A stretch of 64,000 bases of DNA from Bacteroidaceae bacterium (lineage in GTDB: Bacteria > Bacteroidota > Bacteroidia > Bacteroidales > Bacteroidaceae), in contig JAFWBM010000025.1 in assembly GCA_017507105.1 (NCBI GenBank), forward strand, positions 1 through 64,000. The letters run 5' to 3'. Positions 17,808 to 26,678 of this stretch are shown here, in pieces; the stretch's first letter is position 1; every line of letters starts with the position of its first letter. The notes beneath the pieces were generated by a model. That model did not search any database and had not been told where the DNA came from. It saw only the letters and a list, made by a program, of their open reading frames with translations. A program made the position numbers and the translations under genes.

Positions 17808-20741
17808 TTATAACTTGAGTAGTTTCTCTATCCTTCTTTCGCCATTACTCTCTATCACAACTATGTATATGCCGGCATTGCATCCTGTCATGGATATTGT
17901 CAGATTGCTCTCACTGCTCTTTCTATGCTCTATTATAGAACCGTCCGGAGCTGTTATAGTTACTCTACTTTTTCCGCTAAGCCCTCCTATAGATAGCAAC
18001 TCTGCCTCTTTGTCATAGTGTATGCTTGTAGTGCATATTGCAGTTTCTGTAATTCCGGTTTCACCAGTTCCCTTCTTTACGATAGATATTGTGTAGCTGT
18101 CGCTTCTATCTATTGTTTTGTTCTCGAAACGCTCTCCGTTCGAAACCCAGAAATCGCTTGTTCCTGCAAGTTGTGTGAGCTGGATTGAAAATTTGTCGCC
18201 CTGGACTGTTATGAGGTATGTGTTCCAGTTTGAGTGGTAATCCTTTACACCAAAATCGCCGATCTCATTGATGAAACGTCCATCAGCATTGCTGGTTATC
18301 TTGTAGCAGTTTAGTCCGTTTTTGTCTGTTGTTATTTTCCACTCCTGCTCAATACCCGGTCTATCGCTCTCAATAAACCTTGGTGCTTCGCCACTGCCGT
18401 TAACATTTGTGTTGGTAAGGTATTTGCCGTCTACAATTATGTAATATACCTCGTCGTTGTTGATGAACTCATCATTGGCCTTGCCACCCAAAGGTACTAT
18501 ATCAAATATAAAACGAGGCGGTATTATTGTCGAGTTGCTGCTCTTCTGGATACGTATTCCGCTTACACTCCATAGGTTGTCGCCGGCATTGCCTCCATTC
18601 TGTATTGCATATTTCCCGTTTGCAAGAAGATAGATGTTGTATGTGTGCCATATAGCTTCATATGGATTGGTTGCATCGCTTACGGTAAATGCACCATTCT
18701 CGTTCAAATAACGGTTGTCCTCGTGGTTGATTATCTTGTAGCGTTTGGTTGTTGGGTCAACTTCTATATGCCACTCCTGACGTTGAGGATGTGTCTCATT
18801 GCGGTTCTGTAGAAAAACAGGAGCACTGCCCGAGGTGCCCGGGCTGTTGTTTGTCAGGTACATTCCTTTATACATTATATGGTATGTGCCGTTCTCCAAA
18901 CTCTGTGCAGGGAATACGTCAAGACGATAATCGTATTGGCTTTTGTACAAAGCAACAAGGTTACTTATCTGCTCCTTTATGAATGGCTCCACATATAATG
19001 AGCCTACAGCGGGTTTAGCAACACGCAGAGAACCATCAAAATTGCGAGAACGCAAATCCTTATGTGCCTCTTCGTATTGTGTGTACTCAATATAACTCTC
19101 TATAAACTGTTCGGGATTATTATTATCAAGGGCAAAATACATTTCAACAATCTTTCCTCCCATCATTCCAAGATATTTCATGGAAAGTATCCAAGGTGTT
19201 ATCTCGTCTATTAGAGCTCGTGCCTCGTCGCTATTTAGAAGTGTGTTAGCAGATGTTGTTAGTCTCTGGAACTCCTCTCCAATGGCATAGCAGGCGGCTA
19301 TGGTGTCGCCCTCTGTTATCTTTCTGTCGAATATCTCTTTTGCTGCAACGAAGCCGGGTGATTCGTTCATACGTCTTAAACCGTGAACGTTACTTCCCAA
19401 GTCGATATTGTTTTCGCAGAAATGGCGGAAATATTTTGCATTTGTAGGCATAATGTATTTAATGGCAGCGTCCCATGACTCGTCCGAGTTATAAGCACCC
19501 ATATTCCATGTATAATCGCCAATACTGAAGAGCGAGACTTTAGACGCCTCGGCATACTCCATTGGGTTGGATACAAATCCCGAAAGTAGGTTGGCAATGT
19601 CTGTGTCGTTTCCATGTGTGGGACCCATCAGAAGGTGGTCTATACAGTAGTCTGTTACAGGGTAGTTCAGCCATATAAAAGCTTTGCGGCTTATTTGGTT
19701 GTTTATCCATGTGACATCACTCTTGTTTATCATATCTACGACGCTGTTTCCTGTCCACATTATATTTATGTCGCTGTTCATTATACTGCCTAATGCGGGC
19801 AAGTATACACCGTTGGACCATCCTCGGTTGTATTGTGTGGGACATATTATCATGGGATTTACATCGGGATATTCTGCCTCAATCTCAGTCGCTATGTAGT
19901 TCATGAGTTCGGCTTGTTCGTCACCATGCGTGCCGTCATCGTTCCAAAGGTCATCCCAAAAAACAGCGAAGTTTCTTACACCCAGACGACACATAGCTTT
20001 CAGCTTGTTGACAATATTGTTTCTGTCGGTATCGTTCCATTGAATATCCTCGCCGGGATGTATTGCCCACACGAAATCGATCTTGTGTGCTTTTGCTGCA
20101 TTCACATATTGTGTAATCTTTGCTCCAAGCTCGGTAGGATACTCTTCTCGCCATTTCGATTTATGATATGCGTCGTCCTTAGGGCCATATATATAGATAT
20201 TCATCTTCTGGCGTCCGAATAGCTCGAATAGGCTCATTCGGTTGGCCTCACTGTAAGGATTGCCATAGAAACCCTCTACCAGTCCGCGCTTGGGAACACT
20301 TGGGTAGTCGGTGATGCTCACCTCCATCACTTGCGGCTGTGAAGCTATCTGTATGTAGCTTTGTACTCCATAGTATGTTCCACTGCCATCGTTGCCGGCA
20401 ATAATAACTCTTTTGCCCTCTACAGAAAGATAGTATCCCTCGCTCTTTTGTGGAATAAGACTCTCGTACTCCTTAATGACAGCATCGCCACGTTCGCCAA
20501 TAAGTAATTCTATATTGCCGTCGCAACTGAAATGTTTTTTAAAAAGTTCTATGGCGTCGCTGTCGGCTTCATACTCTCCTGTTATCGTGTATCCATTACT
20601 GTTGTCAAATGCAACAGTATCGCTCCATTTTATTTTTTGTGGTACAGGGTGAATCTCTGTACTTTGTGCATTTACCATCTGTACATGCATTAATAGTAGA
20701 ATGGTAATGAATATAAATGCTAGGCTTTTAATACATTTCAT
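17808..20741 (-). CDS. Secreted GH84 beta-N-acetylglucosaminidase with duplicated C-terminal binding module and T9SS-like tail
   Basis: A 977-aa exported glycosidase. After a signal peptide (1-25) come a GH20/84 N-terminal domain (about 28-145), a GH84 catalytic barrel with the Asp pair D263/D264 in VFWDDLWNDDG, and a helical domain. Two related modules of about 125 residues follow at about 640-770 and 775-900. Both contain a YLTN strand, a QEWHI/QEWKI box and a YLNENG/RFINEIG turn, and look like ricin-type carbohydrate-binding folds. The last 75 residues resemble a type IX secretion sorting domain (SIGGLSGKSRVTI ... GIYIVVI). The substrate is probably terminal GlcNAc in mucin or host O-GlcNAc glycans. 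Confidence 0.88.
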   Translation of the reverse strand: MKCIKSLAFIFITILLLMHVQMVNAQSTEIHPVPQKIKWSDTVAFDNSNGYTITGEYEADSDAIELFKKHFSCDGNIELLIGERGDAVIKEYESLIPQKSEGYYLSVEGKRVIIAGNDGSGTYYGVQSYIQIASQPQVMEVSITDYPSVPKRGLVEGFYGNPYSEANRMSLFELFGRQKMNIYIYGPKDDAYHKSKWREEYPTELGAKITQYVNAAKAHKIDFVWAIHPGEDIQWNDTDRNNIVNKLKAMCRLGVRNFAVFWDDLWNDDGTHGDEQAELMNYIATEIEAEYPDVNPMIICPTQYNRGWSNGVYLPALGSIMNSDINIMWTGNSVVDMINKSDVTWINNQISRKAFIWLNYPVTDYCIDHLLMGPTHGNDTDIANLLSGFVSNPMEYAEASKVSLFSIGDYTWNMGAYNSDESWDAAIKYIMPTNAKYFRHFCENNIDLGSNVHGLRRMNESPGFVAAKEIFDRKITEGDTIAACYAIGEEFQRLTTSANTLLNSDEARALIDEITPWILSMKYLGMMGGKIVEMYFALDNNNPEQFIESYIEYTQYEEAHKDLRSRNFDGSLRVAKPAVGSLYVEPFIKEQISNLVALYKSQYDYRLDVFPAQSLENGTYHIMYKGMYLTNNSPGTSGSAPVFLQNRNETHPQRQEWHIEVDPTTKRYKIINHEDNRYLNENGAFTVSDATNPYEAIWHTYNIYLLANGKYAIQNGGNAGDNLWSVSGIRIQKSSNSTIIPPRFIFDIVPLGGKANDEFINNDEVYYIIVDGKYLTNTNVNGSGEAPRFIESDRPGIEQEWKITTDKNGLNCYKITSNADGRFINEIGDFGVKDYHSNWNTYLITVQGDKFSIQLTQLAGTSDFWVSNGERFENKTIDRSDSYTISIVKKGTGETGITETAICTTSIHYDKEAELLSIGGLSGKSRVTITAPDGSIIEHRKSSESNLTISMTGCNAGIYIVVIESNGERRIEKLLKL

Positions 20742-20808
20742 AAATTATATAGCTGGAGATGTTGTTTCTATTCCGTTTTTCTTCTGGTTACTCGACTTCT
20801 ATTTACGG

Positions 20809-21132
20809 CTACAGCCACTCTATACTCAGGAACTCATCTTCGCCGTTCCATACACAACCATCGTGATCTTCATAACCTTCTATGTTGTATTCAGTATTGT
20901 ATTTCTCCCCTTTTTTAAGGTGTAAGTACATAGGCGGACAATTGCAACTGAGACATATTTCTGTATCAGTGATGCTCTCTACAGTGAATGTATATCGATT
21001 AGGAAAGGCTTTGTTCACAATGAGTTTTTCACCCACTTCTGTTATTTCCTTGTCAAGGAGATAGGAGGTGGTATTATCCTTTCCACCGATATCCCATTCC
21101 GAGATAGTTAATTTAATATGTATGTTTGGCAT
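20809..21132 (-). CDS. Hypothetical protein, 107 aa
   Basis: I do not recognise this family. The product is an acidic, soluble, probably all-beta protein without signal peptide or membrane segment. It has a CNCPP segment (about 72-76) and an acidic C-terminus (EDHDGCVWNGEDEF). The ATG at 21132 is the only good start. It stands alone between the GH84 gene and the comM-like gene, with about 66 bp on each side. Codon use is similar to the neighbours, which supports a real gene. Confidence 0.6.
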   Translation of the reverse strand: MPNIHIKLTISEWDIGGKDNTTSYLLDKEITEVGEKLIVNKAFPNRYTFTVESITDTEICLSCNCPPMYLHLKKGEKYNTEYNIEGYEDHDGCVWNGEDEFLSIEWL

Positions 21133-21198
21133 ATTGATAATGTATAAGTTATTTCACTTTTCTCTTCGTTGTCTATACCATTGAGTGTGCTTTATGTT

Positions 21199-22737
21199 TC
21201 AGGTACCCCAATTGCCTCTGTCAAGGTTGCGGTAGCCTATTGCTTCGGCGATATGTTGGTACTTTATATCCTCGCTTTTGTCGAGGTCGGCTATGGTGCG
21301 GGCAACTTTGAGTATACGGTCGTAGGCACGTGCCGAGAGGTCGAACCTTGTCATTGCTGTCTTGAGCATTGCAAGGCTGGTGTCGTCAAGCACTGCATAT
21401 TTAGAAATGAGCTTGGGTGTCATCTGTGCATTACAGTATATGCTTTTTTCTTCCTTGAAACGCTCCTCCTGTATTTTGCGTGCAGCAATCACACGCTCGC
21501 GAATTGTTGCGCTTGTCTCGCCCGGCGCCGTGTCGGATATCTTCTCGAAAGGTACAGGCACAATCTCTATCTGCAGATCTATACGGTCTAGTAGTGGTCC
21601 GCTAATCTTGTTCATGTACCTCTGTACTTGTCCGGGAGTGCATACACATGTTTTGGTGGGATGATTATAGTAGCCGCATGGACAAGGGTTCATGCTTGCC
21701 ACGAACATAACTCCTGCCGGATATTCTATCTTGTAGTTGGCTCGTGCAATGCATATTTTACGGTCTTCAAGGGGCTGGCGCATTACCTCCAATACATCTC
21801 GGTTGAACTCTGGTAGTTCGTCAAGGAAAAGTACTCCGTTGTGTGCCAAAGAAATCTCACCCGGTTTTGGGTTGCTTCCGCCTCCACATAGGGCTACTGA
21901 TGATATTGTGTGGTGGGGGCTGCGGAATGGACGTTGTGTTATAAGTGCGGTTCCGTCGGACAAATATCCGCTAACGGAGTGTATCTTTGTTGTCTCAAGA
22001 CTTTCGTTGAGTGTAAGTGGCGGCAGTATGCTTGGCAAACGCTTTGCCATCATAGATTTTCCGCTTCCGGGAGGACCTATCATTATTAGGTTATGTCCAC
22101 CTGCTGCGGCAACCTCAAAAGCTCGTTTGACACTCTCTTGGCCGCGTACCTCACTGAAGTCAAACTCGAACCTACTTTGGCGTGAGTAGAATTCCTTTTC
22201 TAAATCTATTCTATAAACAGGTAGTTTGCTTTCGTTATTAAGGAATGATACAACCTGTATCAGGCTCTCTGCTGGATATACCTCTATCCCTTCTACAACA
22301 GCAGCTTCGGCTGCATTCTGTGTAGGTAGTATTATTCCTTTGTATCCAAGTTCTTTTGCCTTTATGGTAATGGGTAGTATTCCTTTTACGGGCATCAGCC
22401 CCCCGTCGAGTCCTAGCTCTCCCATTATTATATATTGGTCTAGACGGGCATTTTCTATTATGCCGTCTGCTGCCAATATACCTATTGCTATAGGCAGGTC
22501 ATAGGCCGAACCCTCCTTGCGGATGTCGGCAGGTGCCATGTTTACTATTATTTTCTTGCTCGGGAATTTGAGCCCGTTGTGTTGAAATGCCGACTGTATG
22601 CGATGATAACTTTCCTTTACGGCGTTGTCGGGTAAGCCGACAAGGAAGAACTGTATTCCGCGCAAGGCATTTACCTCTATTGTAACAAGAGTGGCGCTTA
22701 TGCCTTGTATAGCCGCTGCAAAGACTTTGGTTAACAT
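21199..22737 (-). CDS. YifB/ComM family Mg-chelatase-like AAA ATPase
   Basis: A 512-aa cytoplasmic ATPase. It has an N-terminal Lon-like (ChlI) domain (about 1-170), then AAA with Walker A GPPGSGKSMMAKRLP and Walker B VLFLDELPEF, and a C-terminal Mg-chelatase domain (ISGPLLDRIDLQIE, LSARAYDRILKVARTIADL). A zinc-like cluster CPCGYYNHPTKTCVC is present. In naturally competent bacteria the homologue ComM is a hexameric helicase promoting branch migration during DNA uptake; in others the role is less clear. It is followed by the thioredoxin-fold lipoprotein gene, which lies upstream in transcription order. Confidence 0.92.
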   Translation of the reverse strand: MLTKVFAAAIQGISATLVTIEVNALRGIQFFLVGLPDNAVKESYHRIQSAFQHNGLKFPSKKIIVNMAPADIRKEGSAYDLPIAIGILAADGIIENARLDQYIIMGELGLDGGLMPVKGILPITIKAKELGYKGIILPTQNAAEAAVVEGIEVYPAESLIQVVSFLNNESKLPVYRIDLEKEFYSRQSRFEFDFSEVRGQESVKRAFEVAAAGGHNLIMIGPPGSGKSMMAKRLPSILPPLTLNESLETTKIHSVSGYLSDGTALITQRPFRSPHHTISSVALCGGGSNPKPGEISLAHNGVLFLDELPEFNRDVLEVMRQPLEDRKICIARANYKIEYPAGVMFVASMNPCPCGYYNHPTKTCVCTPGQVQRYMNKISGPLLDRIDLQIEIVPVPFEKISDTAPGETSATIRERVIAARKIQEERFKEEKSIYCNAQMTPKLISKYAVLDDTSLAMLKTAMTRFDLSARAYDRILKVARTIADLDKSEDIKYQHIAEAIGYRNLDRGNWGT

Positions 22738-22746
22738 GGAATGTGT

Positions 22747-23907
22747 TTATTTGATAATCTTGTTATTTACTCTTTGATTGTCATCCTGTTTATATATTCC
22801 CCTCTTGCGTAGTTCGGCCTCTTTTTTCTTCTGCTCCTCTTTTTTGGATACCTCTTTTATCTTTATAGCCTCTCTCTCTCTCTTTGCTTTCTCTTTGGCT
22901 TTGTATTTCTCTATAAGGGAGTCTACTGTGTGTATGAATGTATTGGGGTCGGGGTTGAAACTGTGTACACGCATATATGGATTTACTAATATGCTGAACG
23001 GCAGGTTCTCTATTGTGAACTCCTTTACAACACTGTTTTCCCACATCTTGAGATCGCATACATTATCTCCTGTGATTATGTTGTTTTCGATGCTCTGTCG
23101 CCATGATGCTGTGTCATGATCGAGTGAGATGTTAAGCTTGCCGAAGTATTTGCTGTCTATTTCCTTGTCTGCATCCTTGAACTTGGACAGGTGAGATATA
23201 CTTGCACTATCCCATGATGCCCAAAATGTGACAAGCAGGTATTTGTCCATGTATGTGGAGCGATTTACTGTATCGTTTGTAGCTGTTGTAAAGATATATT
23301 CAGGGAATGCTTTGTTGACAATATTCAATATCTTGTTGTTCGACAACTTTTTAATTTTAGAGATATAATCATTGTCCTGCAGTGTTCCTCCCATAAGTTC
23401 TATCCTGCTTTTTATCAGTGAACTTTTAGGGTTGCCAACCTCTACAAAATAGCGTTGCAGCAGGTGTATGTTTATATCGCTGTATGGATGCTTTTCAATG
23501 AAACTGTCTATTGCCTCGTAGCGTCTCGAGAGCTCGGGTTCTGCCTCTAACTTTTTGGATATCGAGTCGTATAGTGCCTGTGTAGGGCCTCCGATAATAT
23601 GCCATCTGTTCTCCTCGAGTGATAGGGCCGCTGTAATATCGGGTTGGGCATATACCGGCAACATGTTACCGTCGGGCAGTATCATTGCTAATGGTATTAT
23701 GGTGTCTGTTTCAAGCTTATATGCAAACTCCCCATATTCGTCTGTATATATGGTATCTATATAATTGTGACGGACATCGGTACCGAACATATATATAGTA
23801 TCGTTCCCGTTGCCATATGTGCCTTCAAGGGTGAATGTAGGTGTTTGTTCCCCGCAGGCAAACAGTATACACAGAATTGTAGATAACAGTATTGCTCTCT
23901 TTCTCAT
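22747..23907 (-). CDS. Thioredoxin-fold (TlpA-like) lipoprotein lacking the CxxC motif
   Basis: A 386-aa exported lipoprotein with lipobox LFAC (Cys18). An N-terminal DUF4369-like beta region (about 24-105) is followed by a helical linker and a TlpA-like thioredoxin domain (about 205-345). Where active TlpA proteins have WCxxC this one reads FWASWDSAS (residues 229-236), so both redox cysteines are missing. The last 40 residues form a highly charged Lys/Glu helix. The frame extends upstream to 24021 into typA, but the ATG at 23907 gives a canonical lipoprotein signal and is chosen. It lies 19 bp after typA. A binding or scaffolding role is more likely than thiol oxidoreductase activity. Confidence 0.85.
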   Translation of the reverse strand: MRKRAILLSTILCILFACGEQTPTFTLEGTYGNGNDTIYMFGTDVRHNYIDTIYTDEYGEFAYKLETDTIIPLAMILPDGNMLPVYAQPDITAALSLEENRWHIIGGPTQALYDSISKKLEAEPELSRRYEAIDSFIEKHPYSDINIHLLQRYFVEVGNPKSSLIKSRIELMGGTLQDNDYISKIKKLSNNKILNIVNKAFPEYIFTTATNDTVNRSTYMDKYLLVTFWASWDSASISHLSKFKDADKEIDSKYFGKLNISLDHDTASWRQSIENNIITGDNVCDLKMWENSVVKEFTIENLPFSILVNPYMRVHSFNPDPNTFIHTVDSLIEKYKAKEKAKREREAIKIKEVSKKEEQKKKEAELRKRGIYKQDDNQRVNNKIIK

Positions 23908-23926
23908 TGTTGTAGCCCCTATATTG

Positions 23927-25729
23927 TTATAGCGTCTGCTTGTTTGCACGTTTTCGCTCAAGCTCGTCGAGTATAATCTTACGCATTCGCATTGACTTCG
24001 GGGTAACCTCGATGTATTCATCCTCCTTGATGTATTCGAGTGCCTCCTCGAGTGAGAATATTATGGGTGGAACTATACGTGCCTTGTCGTCCGAACCGCT
24101 TGCACGCATATTGGTAAGTTTCTTGCTCTTTGTGACGTTTATTACGAGGTCGTTGTCGTGTATATGTTCGCCGACTACCTGTCCTGCGTATACCTCCTCC
24201 TGTGGGCTGATGAAGAAGCGTCCTCGGTCTTGCAGTTTGTCTATGGCGTAAGCAAATGCTGTTCCGCTCTCCATTGCAACCATAGAGCCATTTGTGCGAC
24301 GTTCTATGTCTCCTTTGTATGGCTGATACTCTTTGAAACGGTGTGCCATTATTGCCTCTCCGGCCGATGCTGTAAGAACGTTTGTTCGCAATCCTATTAT
24401 GCCTCGTGATGGAATGTTGAACTCTATGTTTACGCGATCTCCTTGAGCCTCCATAGATAACATCTCGCCTTTGCGTCGCGTTACCATATCGATTATCTTG
24501 CTCGAGAAATCTGATGGAACATTTATTGTCAGTTCCTCTATGGGTTCATTGCGCACTCCGTCGATCTCTTTATATATTACCTGAGGCTGTCCCACTTGTA
24601 ACTCATATCCCTCGCGGCGCATTGTCTCAATAAGTACAGAGAGGTGCAATACTCCGCGTCCGTATACAGTCCATGCATCTTCTTCGGGTGCCTTGCTTAC
24701 TTTCAGAGCCAGATTCTTGTCAAGTTCCTTGTCAAGACGCTCCTGTATGTGGCGCGATGTTACATATTTACCCTCTTTCCCAAAGAATGGCGAGTCGTTA
24801 ATGGTGAAAAGCATGCTCATTGTTGGCTCGTCAATGGTTATGGTGGGCAGGGGCTCGGGGTTCTCGAAATCGCATATGGTGTCACCTATCTCGAATTTTT
24901 CCAATCCAACTATAGCGCAGATATCGCCGGAAGATACATTTTCGGTACGTTTGCGTCCCAACCCCTCGAATGTATGGAGCTCTTTTATCTTTACTTTGGT
25001 CTGGCCGCCACCACGACTACACAATGTTACATTAGCGCCTTCGGTAAGCGTTCCGCGATGTACACGTCCTATGGCAATGCGCCCTGTATATGGTGAGTAG
25101 TCGAGTGAGGTTATAAGCATTTGTGGTGTACCTTCGAGCATCTGTGGCGCGGGGATATATTCGAGAATAGCATCAAGTAGGGGGGTTAGGTCCTCGGTTG
25201 GGGTGCGCCAATCGGTACTCATCCAATTGTTTTTGGCCGAGCCGAAGATGACGGGGAAATCCAACTGCTCTTCTGTGGCATCAAGCGAGAACATCAGGTC
25301 GAATACCATTTCATGCACCTCTTCGGGGCGGCAGTTCGGTTTGTCTACCTTGTTTACAACTACAATGGGCTTCAAGCCAATCTGCAGTGCTTTCTGTAAT
25401 ACAAAACGGGTCTGAGGCATGGGACCCTCAAAGGCATCCACCAAAAGCAGACATCCGTCTGCCATGTTGAGAACGCGCTCAACCTCGCCTCCGAAGTCGC
25501 TGTGCCCCGGAGTGTCAATTATATTAATCTTGGTATTTTTATACTCTATAGATACATTCTTTGATAGAATGGTTATTCCTCTCTCTCGTTCAAGGTCGTT
25601 GTTGTCGAGTGTCAGTGCATCATTGTTCTGCTCTTTAAGCAGGTTGCCTGCAAGCATCATCTTATCCACCAGTGTTGTTTTGCCATGGTCGACGTGTGCT
25701 ATAATGGCAATGTTTCGTATCTTTTGCAT
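23927..25729 (-). CDS. typA: Translational GTPase TypA/BipA
   Basis: Ribosome-associated GTPase (600 aa) of the EF-G superfamily involved in 50S assembly and stress responses. G1 is AHVDHGKTTLVDKM, G3 is DTPGHSDFGGEVER and G4 is VVNKVDKP. Domains II, III and V follow, and the BipA-specific C-terminal domain includes GIIGLRTNVLTASAGEAIMAHRF. The length is usual for the family. A promoter -7 box and a perfect 9-bp hairpin at the predicted mRNA 5' end lie upstream. The cysteine-less TlpA-like lipoprotein follows. Confidence 0.96.
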   Translation of the reverse strand: MQKIRNIAIIAHVDHGKTTLVDKMMLAGNLLKEQNNDALTLDNNDLERERGITILSKNVSIEYKNTKINIIDTPGHSDFGGEVERVLNMADGCLLLVDAFEGPMPQTRFVLQKALQIGLKPIVVVNKVDKPNCRPEEVHEMVFDLMFSLDATEEQLDFPVIFGSAKNNWMSTDWRTPTEDLTPLLDAILEYIPAPQMLEGTPQMLITSLDYSPYTGRIAIGRVHRGTLTEGANVTLCSRGGGQTKVKIKELHTFEGLGRKRTENVSSGDICAIVGLEKFEIGDTICDFENPEPLPTITIDEPTMSMLFTINDSPFFGKEGKYVTSRHIQERLDKELDKNLALKVSKAPEEDAWTVYGRGVLHLSVLIETMRREGYELQVGQPQVIYKEIDGVRNEPIEELTINVPSDFSSKIIDMVTRRKGEMLSMEAQGDRVNIEFNIPSRGIIGLRTNVLTASAGEAIMAHRFKEYQPYKGDIERRTNGSMVAMESGTAFAYAIDKLQDRGRFFISPQEEVYAGQVVGEHIHDNDLVINVTKSKKLTNMRASGSDDKARIVPPIIFSLEEALEYIKEDEYIEVTPKSMRMRKIILDELERKRANKQTL

Positions 25730-25782
25730 ATTGTAAAATTATTCTTCTTAGTTCTGCCTTGGACAACCTCTCCTTCTCAGAA

Positions 25783-25800
25783 GCCGTCGCTAGCGACGGC
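25783..25800 (-). promoter_or_regulatory. Perfect 18-bp palindrome at the 5' end of the typA transcript
   Basis: GCCGTCGCT and its exact complement (25783-25800) sit directly downstream of the -7 element, so the typA mRNA should begin with a very stable hairpin. It could protect the 5' end or control expression. A DNA-binding operator is the alternative. Confidence 0.45.
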
Positions 25801-25807
25801 AAAGTTA
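25800..25807 (-). promoter_or_regulatory. Candidate -7 element of typA
   Basis: TAACTTTG on the minus strand matches TAnnTTTG and abuts the palindrome (sharing base 25800). No convincing TTG is seen at the -33 position. Confidence 0.45.
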
Positions 25808-26106
25808 CTAATAATTCTTGAATTTATGGTTAATATGTTCTACTCTATTGGTATTTTATATTTGAATATATATTTCTATATCAATTGTCATATGAATTTG
25901 ACTAGAAAATTAAATGGATTTATTTGGTGTCACCTGTTTGTATGTATCGGTTCTTTTCAGACTATGATATGGCAGATATAATAGGGTGTCAAATATGTAA
26001 AACAAAGGATAATCTCTTTGTAAGAAACTTGCTTCCATAAATTGCAGGTTTGTCCTTTCTTTGTGTTGTTTTTGTGGCTTTTAAATGAAAAATATTCAGG
26101 TTAAGG
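25808..26106. other. AT-rich gap between the divergent typA and rpsO promoters
   Basis: About 300 bp between the two divergent promoters. It is AT-rich, with stops in all frames and no RNA fold or repeat that I can support. I see nothing in it beyond the flanking promoters. Confidence 0.5.
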
Positions 26107-26136
26107 TTGTTTATCCAAAAAATAGCTGTATCTTTG
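26107..26136 (+). promoter_or_regulatory. Promoter of rpsO
   Basis: TTG (26107-26109), a 19-bp spacer and TATCTTTG (26129-26136) give a textbook Bacteroidetes promoter 43 bp before the rpsO ATG. Confidence 0.75.
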
Positions 26137-26178
26137 CACCCGCTAAAAGAATTTTTAATCATTTAAAACATCAAATCT

Positions 26179-26448
26179 ATGTATTTGGATTCTGAGAAAA
26201 AGAAAGAGATCTTTGGCACATACGGAACGTCTAACACTGATACTGGTTCAGCTGAGAGCCAGATTGCTTTGTTCTCATACCGTATTGCCCATTTGACGGA
26301 GCACCTTAAGGCTAACCGTAAAGATTATAGCACACAGAGAGCTTTGACAACATTGGTAGGTAAGCGTCGTGCGCTCCTTAACTATCTTAAGGACCGTGAC
26401 ATCAACCGCTACCGTGCTATCGTGGCTAAGTTGGGCTTGCGTCGATAA
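26179..26448 (+). CDS. rpsO: 30S ribosomal protein S15
   Basis: Primary 16S rRNA-binding protein of the small subunit platform (89 aa, the universal length). It has the conserved GSAESQIALFSYRIAHLTEHLKANRKDY-type helices (about residues 23-50), with LVGKRRALLNYLK later. It is monocistronic: its own promoter lies upstream and a 60-bp palindromic terminator follows 8 bp after the stop. No pnp gene is adjacent, unlike in many bacteria. Confidence 0.98.
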   Translation: MYLDSEKKKEIFGTYGTSNTDTGSAESQIALFSYRIAHLTEHLKANRKDYSTQRALTTLVGKRRALLNYLKDRDINRYRAIVAKLGLRR

Positions 26449-26456
26449 GAAACGTC

Positions 26457-26516
26457 GCAGCAGAAGAAGAAAAAAGAGCAGGCAAATTTGCCTGCTCTTT
26501 TTTCTTCTTCTGCTGC
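26457..26516. terminator. 60-bp perfect palindrome (terminator) after rpsO
   Basis: Positions 26457-26516 are exactly self-complementary around the centre 26486/26487, without a loop or mismatch (checked base by base). The core is GAGCAGGCAAA and complement, flanked by A6/T6 tracts and by GAAGAA/TTCTTC and GCAGCA/TGCTGC arms. It should form a very stable terminator with a U-tract on both strands. Confidence 0.85.
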
Positions 26517-26678
26517 TTATCTACAACATTATACCATCCATTTTAGAAAATTATTATAAATAGTTTTATAATTAAATATTATATTTATATTTGCAATTAA
26601 TATGGCTTAGTGCCTTAGTTGTAAGCCTTGATTTGGAAAATATACATATATTTTATTTATTTATTAACTAACTTTTTT

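Noticed and set aside
23908-24021. N-terminal extension of the TlpA-like lipoprotein into typA
   Set aside because: It would destroy the lipoprotein signal and overlap typA; the internal ATG gives a normal signal peptide and lipobox.
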